From: CADCTM01 sp049671305
Lineage (GTDB): Bacteria; Cyanobacteriota; Cyanobacteriia; Cyanobacteriales; Coleofasciculaceae
Reading direction: 5' to 3'
DNA: 64,000 bases
NCBI GenBank assembly: GCA_049671305.1
Contig: JBATUR010000034.1
Coordinates: 1-64,000, forward strand
How positions within the stretch are numbered: position 1 is the first letter of the stretch; the number at the start of each line of letters is the position of its first letter. The position numbers were made by a program, and so were the translations under genes. Shown here one piece after another: positions 15,616 through 24,053 of the stretch. A model generated the notes under the pieces. That model was not told the origin of the DNA, did no database searches, and saw only the letters and a program-made list of their open reading frames with translations.

Positions 15616-17832
15616 TTAAATTGAGAGTGATGGCAAGAAAGCCTGATCCGGATCAGGTTGCAGTTGAGACTGAGAGTGATCCGGTTGAGAATTGACACAC
15701 ACCAATTGCACCGCACAAGCTTTTAATTCCGGTTGCCCAGACTCAGGGCAAGCTTGGGGATGAGTCAGGGCATTTGCTTCGGCATTTTCTGCCCAAAGTG
15801 CGCCCCAATGCATTGGTACAAAAACAGTGCCTGGAGAGATGGCTTGGGTAACTGTGGCTTGAAAGCAAGCTTTACCTCGACGCGATCGCACTTCTAGCCA
15901 ATCTTGGTCTTGAATCCCCAATATTTTCGCATCACGAGGGTGAATCTCGATCAAGGGTTGCGGGTGCATTTTACGAATTTTATCAATACGACCGGTGCGG
16001 GTTTGAGTATGCCAATGTCCGTAAAGTCTACCGGTTGTTAGCACATAAGGATACTGCTCGTCCGGTGGTTCCGCCAAGCCCCGTGAGTGATAGGCGGCAA
16101 AGTTGGCGCGTTTATCTGGTGTGGAGAATTTTAAATCATTATAAAGTCGTGCAGGTTCACCCCTGTTGAACTTGCCAGAGTCGGGACAGGGCCACTGAAG
16201 CGGTCCTGCTGATTTGAGGCGTCCATGACTAACACCGGTTACATTACAAAGGCGATCGCGTGTTAACTCTACATATTCAGCAAAAACCTCGGCAGAGTTG
16301 GCATAACTGAATTGTTCCTCAAAACCCAAACGCCGCCCCACTTCAGCAAAAATCGCCCAATCATCTCGTGCTTCGCCTTGAGGCAACCGGAAAGCATTAC
16401 ACAAAGTGATACGGCGTTCCGAATTAGTCATTGTACCTGTCTTTTCGCTCCACTGAGTAGCAGGCAGCAGGACATGGGCATAAGCTGCGGTTTCAGTAGG
16501 ATAATAAGCTTCTTGGTATACCGTAAAAGGCGATCGCTCAAATGCCGCTTTGACTCGTTCCAAATCTGGTAAACTAACTATTGGATTTGTTGCCGCAATC
16601 CACAAAAACTTAAGCTCGCCATTCTCCAAATCCCGAATCATTTCCAAAGCAGTTCTGCCTGAATAAGGGGAAATTTGACCCGTTGGCAGTCCCCAAAATT
16701 GCTCAACTGTTTCCCTATGTTCAGGATTTGTGACAAAGCGATAGCCAGGTAGTGAATTAGCAAGTCCGCCAGTTTCGCGCCCTCCCATAGCGTTGGGTTG
16801 CCCTGTTAAGGAAAAAGGTCCACACCCCGGTTTGCCAATTTGCCCTGTCATCAAATGCAAATTAATCAATGTCCGCGCTTTTGCTGTGCCTTCGGAAGAC
16901 TGATTTATCCCCATTGACCACATAGACAAAACCTGCTTAGATTTGCCCCAATAAGTCGCGGCTGTTTCTAAATCCTTGACAGAAATACCACAACGTGCTG
17001 CAACAACTTCTGGCGGGTAGTGTTGAATGATTTCTGCATAAGCTGGGAAATTATTAGTACATTCATCAATAAACTCAGAATTAATATAACCCCAACTTAA
17101 TAAAAGATGGGCAATGCCATTGAGTAAATCAATATCAGTACCAGGGCGAATTGCCAAATGTAAATCAGCGGCTTCGGCGGTAGTGGTGGTGCGAGGATCG
17201 ACGACAATTAGCTTAACATCGCGATTTTTTTTATGATGCTGCCGCAAGCGGTTAAAAATAATGGGGTGACACTCAGCAGCATTTGTACCAATCAAAAATG
17301 CACAATCGGTAATTTCTAAGTCATCGTAACAACAAGGAGGTCCATCACTGCCCAAACTCTGCACGTAGCCAGATACCGCCGACGACATACAAAGTCGAGA
17401 ATTGGTATCAAAATTATTTGTGCCTAAAAAGCCTTTAAGTAATTTAACGGCAACATAATAGTCTTCACTATAAAACTGACCAGAGCCATAGAATGACAGA
17501 GCATTTGCACCGTGGTCGCGGCAGACGCTTTGAATACGCTCTACTATGAGATTTAAGGCTTCATCCCAACTAACGCGCCGGAAGGGCTGATCTAAAGACT
17601 CTCGCATCATAGGATATAGCAAACGGTCTTTGGCGATCGCTTCTGTAACCGTTGCTCCTTTGACACAAACTTTACCTAAACTAGAGGGATGAGTGCGATC
17701 GCCCTGCACCTTCCACATCGGATTTCCTTCACTATCTCGACTAGTTGGCTTGCCTGCCACTGCGGGAGGCGAAACTTCCAAGCCACAACCCACGCCACAG
17801 TATGGACACAGTGTTTTATTATTGCTTGTCAT
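15616..17832 (-). CDS. narB: Ferredoxin-dependent assimilatory nitrate reductase
   Basis: The 738-residue protein is a full-length NarB. The N-terminal CPYCGVGCGLEV plus a later KVCVKGA form the [4Fe-4S] cluster site, and the rest binds molybdenum bis-MGD cofactor (SFYGSGQFYSEDYYVAVKL, NTNSRLCMSSAVSGY, VDPRTTTTA, GQPNAMGGRETGGL). It reduces nitrate to nitrite with electrons from ferredoxin in the cytoplasm. The start is placed at 17832, directly before the cluster motif; the frame is open for 15 more codons. It is second in an operon after nirA, separated by about 170 bases that hold nested inverted repeats. No nitrate transporter genes lie between or next to the two, unlike many freshwater cyanobacteria. 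Confidence 0.95.
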   Translation of the reverse strand: MTSNNKTLCPYCGVGCGLEVSPPAVAGKPTSRDSEGNPMWKVQGDRTHPSSLGKVCVKGATVTEAIAKDRLLYPMMRESLDQPFRRVSWDEALNLIVERIQSVCRDHGANALSFYGSGQFYSEDYYVAVKLLKGFLGTNNFDTNSRLCMSSAVSGYVQSLGSDGPPCCYDDLEITDCAFLIGTNAAECHPIIFNRLRQHHKKNRDVKLIVVDPRTTTTAEAADLHLAIRPGTDIDLLNGIAHLLLSWGYINSEFIDECTNNFPAYAEIIQHYPPEVVAARCGISVKDLETAATYWGKSKQVLSMWSMGINQSSEGTAKARTLINLHLMTGQIGKPGCGPFSLTGQPNAMGGRETGGLANSLPGYRFVTNPEHRETVEQFWGLPTGQISPYSGRTALEMIRDLENGELKFLWIAATNPIVSLPDLERVKAAFERSPFTVYQEAYYPTETAAYAHVLLPATQWSEKTGTMTNSERRITLCNAFRLPQGEARDDWAIFAEVGRRLGFEEQFSYANSAEVFAEYVELTRDRLCNVTGVSHGRLKSAGPLQWPCPDSGKFNRGEPARLYNDLKFSTPDKRANFAAYHSRGLAEPPDEQYPYVLTTGRLYGHWHTQTRTGRIDKIRKMHPQPLIEIHPRDAKILGIQDQDWLEVRSRRGKACFQATVTQAISPGTVFVPMHWGALWAENAEANALTHPQACPESGQPELKACAVQLVCVNSQPDHSQSQLQPDPDQAFLPSLSI

Positions 17833-17923
17833 GCTGAAATCACGCCTCGCATTGGTCAGGGAGAATTGGAAATGCACCGCAGAAGAGACAAGTAACTTAA
17901 CTCTTCTTCGTAGTTTTTGGGGC

Positions 17924-17997
17924 TTTTATTAGTAGAAATTTGCCATGATCGAGAATAGATTTTTTGACTTATTCTCTCCTTATTACTACTAATAAAA
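17924..17997. repeat. Nested inverted repeats between nirA and narB
   Basis: The outer arms TTTTATTAGTAG (17924-17935) and CTACTAATAAAA (17986-17997) are perfect 12-base inverted repeats. Inside them GAGAATA (17951-17957) and TATTCTC (17970-17976) form a second perfect 7-base pair. On the minus-strand transcript the structure sits between the nirA stop and the narB start, where it could attenuate transcription or protect an mRNA end. Confidence 0.65.
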
Positions 17998-18006
17998 AAG
18001 TAGAGA

Positions 18007-19572
18007 TTAGACTAAAGCCACTTGCTGTTTGGGTGAGGCACCAAAGTGTTTAATCAACAATTCCTGCAAAAGTGGTTTGAGGTCTTCGCAAGGAATCTTT
18101 TCCATGAATAAGCTGCCCAAATGAGCATCTTTCCCGACTGTTCCGCCCATCCAAATATCAACGGCTTCGACCATTTTCCCATCTTTACGGGCTTTTGTAC
18201 CCATCAGTCCAATATCAGCAACTTGAGGTTGTCCGCAGGAATTGGGGCATCCTGTCCAATGAATTCTCACCGTTTGCGGCATCACTAATTCTGCTTGCAA
18301 TTCTTGTATTGTGGCAAGGGCGCGGTTTTTGGTTTCAATAATTGCAAAGCCACAAAATTCGGCGCCGGTACAGGAAACAAGCGATCGCACCAAGGGTTCT
18401 GGATTAACTGAAAAACGTTGCAGCAGTGGTTCTTCTAATAATGAATCCAAGCGAGAATCAGGAATATTAGGAATAATTAAATTCTGCTCAACAGTTAACC
18501 GCAACTCACCACTACCATAAACTTCGGCAATTCTTGCTAGTTCAAACATTTCCTCAGCATAGATCCGCCCCACAGGAACATTCAAGCCTGCGTAATTTAA
18601 ACCTGGTTGTTTTTGCTGACCAATACCGATATGGTCGCGCTTGTCCCAATCAATTTCATCTTTGGCAGCGGCGTCAGCTAATTGGTAACCAAGTTGTTTT
18701 TCTACCTCAGCGCGAAACTTTTCTACGCCCCATTCTTCGATCAGATACATTAAACGTGTCTTTTGTCGGTTGCTGCGGGTGCCGTTGTCGCGAAATACTT
18801 CTAAAACAGCTTGACTTAAGGCAACTACTTGTTCAGGAGTCACCCAAGCATTCATAGGAATTGCTGCTGCGATCGCTTTTGCTGAAAAATAGCCACCAAC
18901 TAAAACATTGAATCCAAATTTATCATCTTTATATGCCGGGACAAAAGCCAGGTCATTAATTTCGGCATGAACCGAGTTATCACGACCACCTGTTACGGCA
19001 ATGTTAAACTTACGCGGTAGATTGGAAAGCTCAAAGTTACCATCACCGTTGCTAGTAATCATGTCTTGGATTTGTTGCACCAACTCTCGCGTATCAAACA
19101 ACTCCGAAGCATCTAAACCCGCCAAAGGATCGCCTGTAATGTTACGCACATTATCCATGCCAGACTGGACGCTGGTTAGGTCAACTTGGCGTAAACGATT
19201 GATAATTTCTTCTATATCTTCAATGCGGATGCCGCGCAGTTGCAAATTTTGCCTTGTGGTAATATCGGCGTTACCTTGGTCTTGGAAGCCGCCAGCTTGA
19301 CAGTAGCGCTGAGTAATTTCTGCCAAAACGCGCAGTTGATTACTAGTCAAAATACCATTAGGTATCCGCATCCGCAGCATAAATTTGCCGGGAGTCACGG
19401 GGCGATAGAAAAAACCCAGCCACTTTAGTCCATGATTACGCTCAAATTCGTCCATCGCTTCCCAGCCAATTTTGGCGAAATGGTCGAGGTTTTGTTTGAG
19501 TAATAAGGGGTGTTTTTCGGCTTTGGCTTTTTCAATGGGATTGAGTTTAGTTTTTTTATCGGGGTTTGTCAT
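18007..19572 (-). CDS. nirA: Ferredoxin-nitrite reductase
   Basis: The 521-residue protein is a siroheme and [4Fe-4S] nitrite/sulfite reductase of normal NirA length. The cluster Cys are in SCTGAEFCGF and HWTGCPNSCGQP; the N-terminal part has the duplicated ferrodoxin-like half domains (GKFMLRMRIPNG, QNLQLRGIRIED). It converts nitrite to ammonium with six electrons from ferredoxin, completing nitrate assimilation with NarB. It is the first gene of the minus-strand unit and has its own NtcA-type promoter about 85-125 bases upstream. NirA is preferred over sulfite reductase because narB follows it. Confidence 0.95.
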   Translation of the reverse strand: MTNPDKKTKLNPIEKAKAEKHPLLLKQNLDHFAKIGWEAMDEFERNHGLKWLGFFYRPVTPGKFMLRMRIPNGILTSNQLRVLAEITQRYCQAGGFQDQGNADITTRQNLQLRGIRIEDIEEIINRLRQVDLTSVQSGMDNVRNITGDPLAGLDASELFDTRELVQQIQDMITSNGDGNFELSNLPRKFNIAVTGGRDNSVHAEINDLAFVPAYKDDKFGFNVLVGGYFSAKAIAAAIPMNAWVTPEQVVALSQAVLEVFRDNGTRSNRQKTRLMYLIEEWGVEKFRAEVEKQLGYQLADAAAKDEIDWDKRDHIGIGQQKQPGLNYAGLNVPVGRIYAEEMFELARIAEVYGSGELRLTVEQNLIIPNIPDSRLDSLLEEPLLQRFSVNPEPLVRSLVSCTGAEFCGFAIIETKNRALATIQELQAELVMPQTVRIHWTGCPNSCGQPQVADIGLMGTKARKDGKMVEAVDIWMGGTVGKDAHLGSLFMEKIPCEDLKPLLQELLIKHFGASPKQQVALV

Positions 19573-19657
19573 TGTTGGATTACCCTGCTTTCTTTAGCGA
19601 TCTCGTTTATGCACCTCAACCATTTTCGTTAGGCGCATAAAATTTGTTATTGCTGTC

Positions 19658-19699
19658 AAATTAGGCGACTTACGGGATTTATTTCGTAAAGCTTGCTAC
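19658..19699 (-). promoter_or_regulatory. NtcA-activated promoter of nirA
   Basis: On the minus strand GTAGCAAGCTTTAC (19686-19699) matches GTAN8TAC exactly. After 22 bases comes TAATTT (19658-19663), matching the TAN3T -10 box. This is the spacing of NtcA-dependent cyanobacterial promoters of nitrogen genes. The inferred transcript start near 19650 leaves a leader of about 80 bases before the nirA ATG. Confidence 0.85.
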
Positions 19700-19966
19700 A
19701 CAAGTGGTCTTTATGTCTTTATTTCTATTGAGATCTGTCTTTTGATGTGCTTATTTGCTTACGATAGTGGCTTGATTTACTCTGCTTGGCAGATGATTTT
19801 GAGATTTTCCTGATTTGTCCTCTTTGGTAACCAGCAATTAGTTGCTTGCCTACTTTTTTGCTAGGTTATTGACAAAATTACCTGTTAGGTGTGCAGATTT
19901 TTCTAGATTAATGATTCTCTAGTCTCAAATACTTCAAGTTTTTATTAAGAAATACTCGCATTAATA

Positions 19967-19980
19967 GTACAATCTTATAC
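19967..19980. promoter_or_regulatory. Second GTAN8TAC (NtcA-type) sequence
   Basis: GTACAATCTTATAC fits the palindromic NtcA consensus. It lies about 90 bases upstream of the FutA-like gene and about 270 bases upstream of the nirA promoter. No TAN3T box stands at the right distance on the plus strand, so its target is open. Confidence 0.4.
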
Positions 19981-20067
19981 AGGTTGATGGCTGTATCCGC
20001 AGCATTAGCGATCAGGTAATGTTTCGGCTCCTCAGATCGTACATACACAGAAGTAAACTTGATAGGC

Positions 20068-21120
20068 ATGAAAATTAATAGACGGGTATTTCTCGCTGGT
20101 AGTACAGCGATGGCGGCAGTAGCAGTAGGGCAATTTGGGAAAACAGAGCGGGTAGTTGCTCAAACTGGCGTAGTTAATCTTTATAGTGCACGTCACTACG
20201 ACACAGATACGGCATTGTACGACGGCTTCACTAGGAGGACGGGTATTAAAGTCAATCTGGTTGAGGCAAAAGCGGAAGAATTAATTGAGCGCATCAAAAG
20301 CGAAGGGGCAAATAGTCCCGCCGACTTGATTATTACCGTTGATGCTGGCAACCTCTGGCGGGCGAAAGATGCTGGCATTTTGCAACCTGTTTCCTCACAA
20401 GTGCTGAGTAGCGCCATTCCAGCAAATCTGCGGGACTCAGATAATCAATGGTTTGGTCTTTCCAAACGGGCGCGGGTGATTATGTACAACAAAGACAAGG
20501 TTAAACCGTCCGATTTGTCAACTTATGAAGCCTTGACTGATTCTAAGTGGAAAGGTCGCATTTTGATCCGCTCATCAAGCAATGTTTATAATCAATCCCT
20601 TATGGGGTTAATGGTTGCGGTGCTTGGAGATCGACCGGCTGAAGAATGGGCACGTGGTTTAGTTGCCAACTTTGCTAGACCGCCCGAAGGTAATGATACG
20701 GCACAAATTAAGGCGGCGGCAGCGGGTCAGGGGGATATTGCGATCGCCAATACTTATTATATTGCGCGTTTGATGAAGTCCAACAAAGCGGAAGACCAAG
20801 CGATCGCTCAAAAAATCGGCGTGTTTTTCCCCAACCAAAATGGACGCGGCACTCACGTTAATATCTGCGGCGGCGGTGTGGTGAAAACGGCTAAAAATAA
20901 AGATGCAGCGGTTAAGTTTTTGGAATATTTAGTCAGTCCAGAAGGTCAACAAATGTTCGCTAGCCGCAATAATGAATATCCTGTTGTTGAGGGTATCGCA
21001 GTTGATCCAGTTGTTGCTAGTTTTACTCAACAAGCAAAATTTGATAATGCTAACGCCGAAGTCTTTGGCAGAAATAATCTAGAAGCACTAAAGATTATGA
21101 ACCGTGTCGGTTGGAAGTAG
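20068..21120 (+). CDS. futA: Iron(III) ABC transporter substrate-binding protein (FutA-like)
   Basis: The 350-residue protein starts with a twin-arginine signal (NRRVFLAGSTAMAAVAVG) and a likely cleavage after VVAQ, so it is exported folded. The mature part is a family-1 ferric-binding fold: VNLYSARHYDTDTALYDGF contributes N-terminal Tyr/His ligands, and GDIAIANTYYIARL contains the paired Tyr that coordinate iron in FutA/IdiA proteins. It should deliver Fe(III) to the permease and ATPase encoded about 3 kb away. The start is the ATG at 20068; a TTG three codons earlier is less likely. It is followed by a stable hairpin. Confidence 0.92.
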   Translation: MKINRRVFLAGSTAMAAVAVGQFGKTERVVAQTGVVNLYSARHYDTDTALYDGFTRRTGIKVNLVEAKAEELIERIKSEGANSPADLIITVDAGNLWRAKDAGILQPVSSQVLSSAIPANLRDSDNQWFGLSKRARVIMYNKDKVKPSDLSTYEALTDSKWKGRILIRSSSNVYNQSLMGLMVAVLGDRPAEEWARGLVANFARPPEGNDTAQIKAAAAGQGDIAIANTYYIARLMKSNKAEDQAIAQKIGVFFPNQNGRGTHVNICGGGVVKTAKNKDAAVKFLEYLVSPEGQQMFASRNNEYPVVEGIAVDPVVASFTQQAKFDNANAEVFGRNNLEALKIMNRVGWK

Positions 21121-21146
21121 AGATGTTCTGCACAAACATCTCTACT
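21116..21146 (+). terminator. Hairpin overlapping the futA stop codon
   Basis: AGTAGAGATGTT pairs perfectly with AACATCTCTACT around a seven-base loop; the TAG stop is inside the left arm. GGTTTT follows, a weak T run. It separates futA from the convergent RNase III gene. Confidence 0.65.
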
Positions 21147-21198
21147 GGTTTTAGTTGAAATGGGGCGTGCTCAGAATTGGGTACGCCATTCTTATAGG

Positions 21199-21912
21199 TT
21201 ACAACAACCCAATTTTTTTGATTGCTTCTTGAGCTGCTTGTTTTTCGGCAGCTTGTTTACTGCGACCCATACCAGTACCGTATAATTTTCCTTTGATGCG
21301 AACCTGCACTGTATAGACTTTTTCATGGTCAGGACCTGATTCGTCAATTATGAAATATTGAGGGTTTTCTCGATATTTTTCTAGCCCCCATTGTTGCAGT
21401 AAACTTTTAGAATTGATTGCCGATTGAGCATAAACAATACTATCAGCTACAGGGATAAACAAAGGTCTAACAAAGTCACGAACCCTATCAATTCCTGAGT
21501 CTAAAAAATAAGCACCAATAATCGCTTCAAAGGCATCACTAAGCAATGAGGGATTTTCACGACCTCCATCTTGGATTGTGCCTTTACCAAGCCGTAGTTT
21601 GTCACCTATACCCAATTCTGTTGCAAATTTAAATAGTTGTTTTTCTCGTACTAATTCCGAGCGGAGAGAGGTCATTTTGCCTTCACTCATTTTTTGATAA
21701 CGACCATAAATCAACTCTCCAACTAGAAAATTGAGGATAGCATCACCGAGGAATTCTAAACGTTCATTATCGTCTTTTTCTTCTGGATGTTCGTTGAAAT
21801 ATGAACGGTGGGTAAGCGCACGACGCAGCAACAACGGGTCGCGAAAGTGCGGAAGTTTGGGCATTTCTTGAGGTTTATCAAAATTAGAAATTAATTGAAT
21901 GGAATAAGTCAA
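21199..21912 (-). CDS. rnc: Ribonuclease III
   Basis: The 237-residue enzyme cuts double-stranded RNA in rRNA and mRNA processing. The signature NERLEFLGDAILNFLV with its metal-binding Glu and Asp is at about residues 50-65, and LLSDAFEAIIGAYFLD holds the second acidic pair. A double-stranded RNA binding domain spans about 165-235, ending in GRSKQAAEKQAAQEAIKK. Length and domain order are standard. Cyanobacteria often have two rnc copies; which one this is cannot be told here. Confidence 0.95.
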   Translation of the reverse strand: MTYSIQLISNFDKPQEMPKLPHFRDPLLLRRALTHRSYFNEHPEEKDDNERLEFLGDAILNFLVGELIYGRYQKMSEGKMTSLRSELVREKQLFKFATELGIGDKLRLGKGTIQDGGRENPSLLSDAFEAIIGAYFLDSGIDRVRDFVRPLFIPVADSIVYAQSAINSKSLLQQWGLEKYRENPQYFIIDESGPDHEKVYTVQVRIKGKLYGTGMGRSKQAAEKQAAQEAIKKIGLL

Positions 21913-21987
21913 AATAAAAGTTTTGTTAGACTAAACATTTCTAGTAACAGCAATGTTTAGTCTAACGAATTTAGGGTAGTGTTGGTT

Positions 21988-22713
21988 TTAAGCCACTAAA
22001 ATGCTTTTTTCGACTAAAGATACTTCCTTCACCTTTCCAATACTTCGCACTTGGACTTTACCGTCAGCTTTAACCGCTTCAACAAATTTACTGAATTGGC
22101 GAAAAGGCTTGCCATCAGGTTTACGAATAGATGATACTCCTTGATAATTAGGGAACTGTTTATTTTGACGCATTAACTGGTCAATAATTTGGTATGTTGC
22201 AGGCTTACTTTGTTTTAATGCCAACTTGATTGCCTGAATCAAACATTGTATAGCCTCGTTATAATTGATTTGACCTATATTTCCAACTAGCTCAGGCAAT
22301 TTATTTACAGAGTAAACTGCATCCGCACTTTGCCTGAGTTTTTGGTTAACCTTTCCTAGTTGACAAAAAACGATAACCTTCTTACCTTTTGACTTTAAAG
22401 AGCTGACTAAGTTTGTGAAATCTCCATCTCCTGTTACCAGGAAAACTATATGAGAAATCTCCAGTTCACAGTCTGCTATCAATTTATTATCTACGTTGTT
22501 TTTCTTGTTTGAGGGAACATTCAAGCATTCAAAGTCAAGGGCATAGAAATATTCAGCAGAGTCTTTACTTTCAATTTTCCAGTCTGCGTAAACTTTTTGA
22601 TTAGATAAATCACCAAATTGGTTAGCAAAGCTCACTAAATGTTCTGCTTGGTGTGCAGTTAATTTGACGTTTTGGAAATCAACATAAATAGCTGATAAAG
22701 TTTTTCCGATCAT
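21988..22713 (-). CDS. NYN-domain protein (LabA/DUF88-like, PIN-fold nuclease family)
   Basis: The 241-residue protein has an NYN domain in its first 150 residues: IYVDFQNVKL holds the first catalytic Asp, then DNKLIADCEL, FLVTGDGDFTNLVSSLKSKG and the strand KVIVFCQ, all typical of this PIN-like fold, which usually cleaves RNA. The C-terminal 80 residues (TYQIIDQLMRQNKQFPNYQG to GKVQVRSIGKVKEVSL) look like a small winged-helix/LOTUS-type RNA-binding module. The start at 22713 has GGAG seven bases upstream; the longer frame to 22749 does not. It follows the dsRNA nuclease gene rnc on the map and may be transcribed with it. Confidence 0.8.
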   Translation of the reverse strand: MIGKTLSAIYVDFQNVKLTAHQAEHLVSFANQFGDLSNQKVYADWKIESKDSAEYFYALDFECLNVPSNKKNNVDNKLIADCELEISHIVFLVTGDGDFTNLVSSLKSKGKKVIVFCQLGKVNQKLRQSADAVYSVNKLPELVGNIGQINYNEAIQCLIQAIKLALKQSKPATYQIIDQLMRQNKQFPNYQGVSSIRKPDGKPFRQFSKFVEAVKADGKVQVRSIGKVKEVSLVEKSILVA

Positions 22714-23395
22714 GATTTGTCTCCAAATATAGAACTTGGATAACATCACGCATCTGGCACATGATTAGCGTCGCTAAAGGGAATTACCAAAGAGATACAA
22801 TACTCTCTCTCCAGTCCCTAATGTGAGACAATATCAATGATTTAGCTATTTTTACTAGTTTGTTGAAGACGTATTGCAAGCCCACGTTCGCTGGAAGAGG
22901 CGGTTGACTTAATGAAGTCACATCACCTACAGGCAGTTATTACTGGTTTAGGTTAGGAACTGGAAATCTGGAGCTAAGAGCAAGGAATCTTCAGTTTTAC
23001 GATTAAACTTTGACATCTTTACTCTTAAACATTGACTCACGGTTTATTTACCAAAAAAAGTAATTAGCCGTAGATGGTGTTACACCATTAAGTCAACCGT
23101 CTCTTCCAGCGAACGTGGGCTTGCAGCACACATCCAACAAGACTCAGTTTGTTTTACTGAATCTGGATAAGTCTTACATACAGCGCTTTATCAGTCCTTT
23201 GTTTGCATAAACGTTATCTTGTTCATAAAGCTAGCACAAGGAAAGCTTTCTGTCAAGTGCCAGCAAAAGATTAATCAGGCGATCGCTTTTGCTTGGGTAT
23301 TAAAGCCTAAAATCAAAATATAACTATAGATAATGTTGATGCCCAGTGTGTGGTGAGTGCGCCGCACCTATCTTAAAAACACATGGAGCTAACCA
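22714..23395. other. Non-coding region around the MITE-like element
   Basis: This 680-base gap holds the 251-base inverted-repeat element at 22875-23125. On its right side, up to the vapB start, I see one HIP1 octamer near 23281 and no coding frame of note. Confidence 0.6.
22875..23125. mobile_element. MITE-like element with 40-bp terminal inverted repeats
   Basis: The left arm (22875-22914) and the right arm (23086-23125) are inverted copies over 40 bases with a single mismatch (G versus A). Both start at the outer end with TGCAAGCCCACGTTCGCTGG. Weaker symmetry continues inward, with CATCACCTAC facing GTAGATGGTG. The 171-base centre has no coding frame. The shape fits a miniature inverted-repeat transposable element or the remnant of an insertion sequence. 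I found no clear target duplication in the flanks (ACGTAT left, GCACAC right). Confidence 0.75.
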
Positions 23396-23623
23396 ATGCA
23401 CCAAATTAATTTAAAAGAAGCCCAAACCCAACTAGCAAAATTAATTGAAGCAGCAGCAAGTGGTGAAGAAGTTGTGATTACGCGCAGTGATGGTGCATCT
23501 TTCAAGATTGTACCGATTAACACAATAAAGCCACGTCCTAAATTTGGCAGTGCCAAAGGACTAATAAGAATGTCAAACGATTTTGACGAACCTCTGGAAG
23601 ATTTTGAGGAATATGCTCCATGA
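23396..23623 (+). CDS. vapB: Antitoxin of the Phd/YefM type (VapB partner)
   Basis: The 75-residue protein begins MHQINLKEAQTQLAKLIEAA and continues with GEEVVITRSDGASFKIVPI, the typical Phd/YefM N-terminal DNA-binding fold that dimerises and represses its own promoter. The last 25 residues, rich in Asp and Glu (FDEPLEDFEEYAP), are the part expected to wrap around the toxin. The stop overlaps the toxin start (ATGA), so the pair is translationally coupled. GGAGC lies eight bases before the ATG. Confidence 0.9.
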   Translation: MHQINLKEAQTQLAKLIEAAASGEEVVITRSDGASFKIVPINTIKPRPKFGSAKGLIRMSNDFDEPLEDFEEYAP

Positions 23624-24006
23624 GGTTTCTGCTCGATACTCATACGTTTTTGTGGTTTATTGAAGGTAATTTAAATCTCAGCAATACAGCGAAAAAACTG
23701 ATTGAGGATGAAGGAAATCAGCGATTTTTAAGCATTGCCAGTCTCTGGGAAATATCTATCAAAATCAATATTGGCAAATTGGGAATTGGCATGAAACTCA
23801 CTGAGTTAGTCGCGCAACAAGTTTACGGTAATGCCATTGATTTGCTTGAAATAAAACCAGGGCATTTAGATAAGTTGACAGAAATGCCTTTTCACCACAA
23901 AGACCCGTTTGATAGACTCATCATTGCTCAAAGTATAGTTGAGAACATGGCTGTGGTGTCGAAAGACGGTGCATTTGAAAGTTACTCGGTGAGGTTATTG
24001 TGGTGA
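23620..24006 (+). CDS. vapC: PIN-domain toxin VapC
   Basis: The 128-residue toxin is a PIN-domain ribonuclease. The acidic site can be read as Asp6 in LLDTHTFLWF, Glu in ASLWEISIK, the Asp pair of KDPFDRLIIAQ and the Asp in VVSKDGAF. VapC enzymes cut tRNA or rRNA and are held inactive by the upstream antitoxin. Everything needed for activity appears intact. The pair sits next to the MITE-like element, in a stretch that separates the iron transporter genes. Confidence 0.92.
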   Translation: MRFLLDTHTFLWFIEGNLNLSNTAKKLIEDEGNQRFLSIASLWEISIKINIGKLGIGMKLTELVAQQVYGNAIDLLEIKPGHLDKLTEMPFHHKDPFDRLIIAQSIVENMAVVSKDGAFESYSVRLLW

Positions 24007-24053
24007 GCGATGTCGATGGCATAATTTGCATTACACTACTAATATCAATCAAC

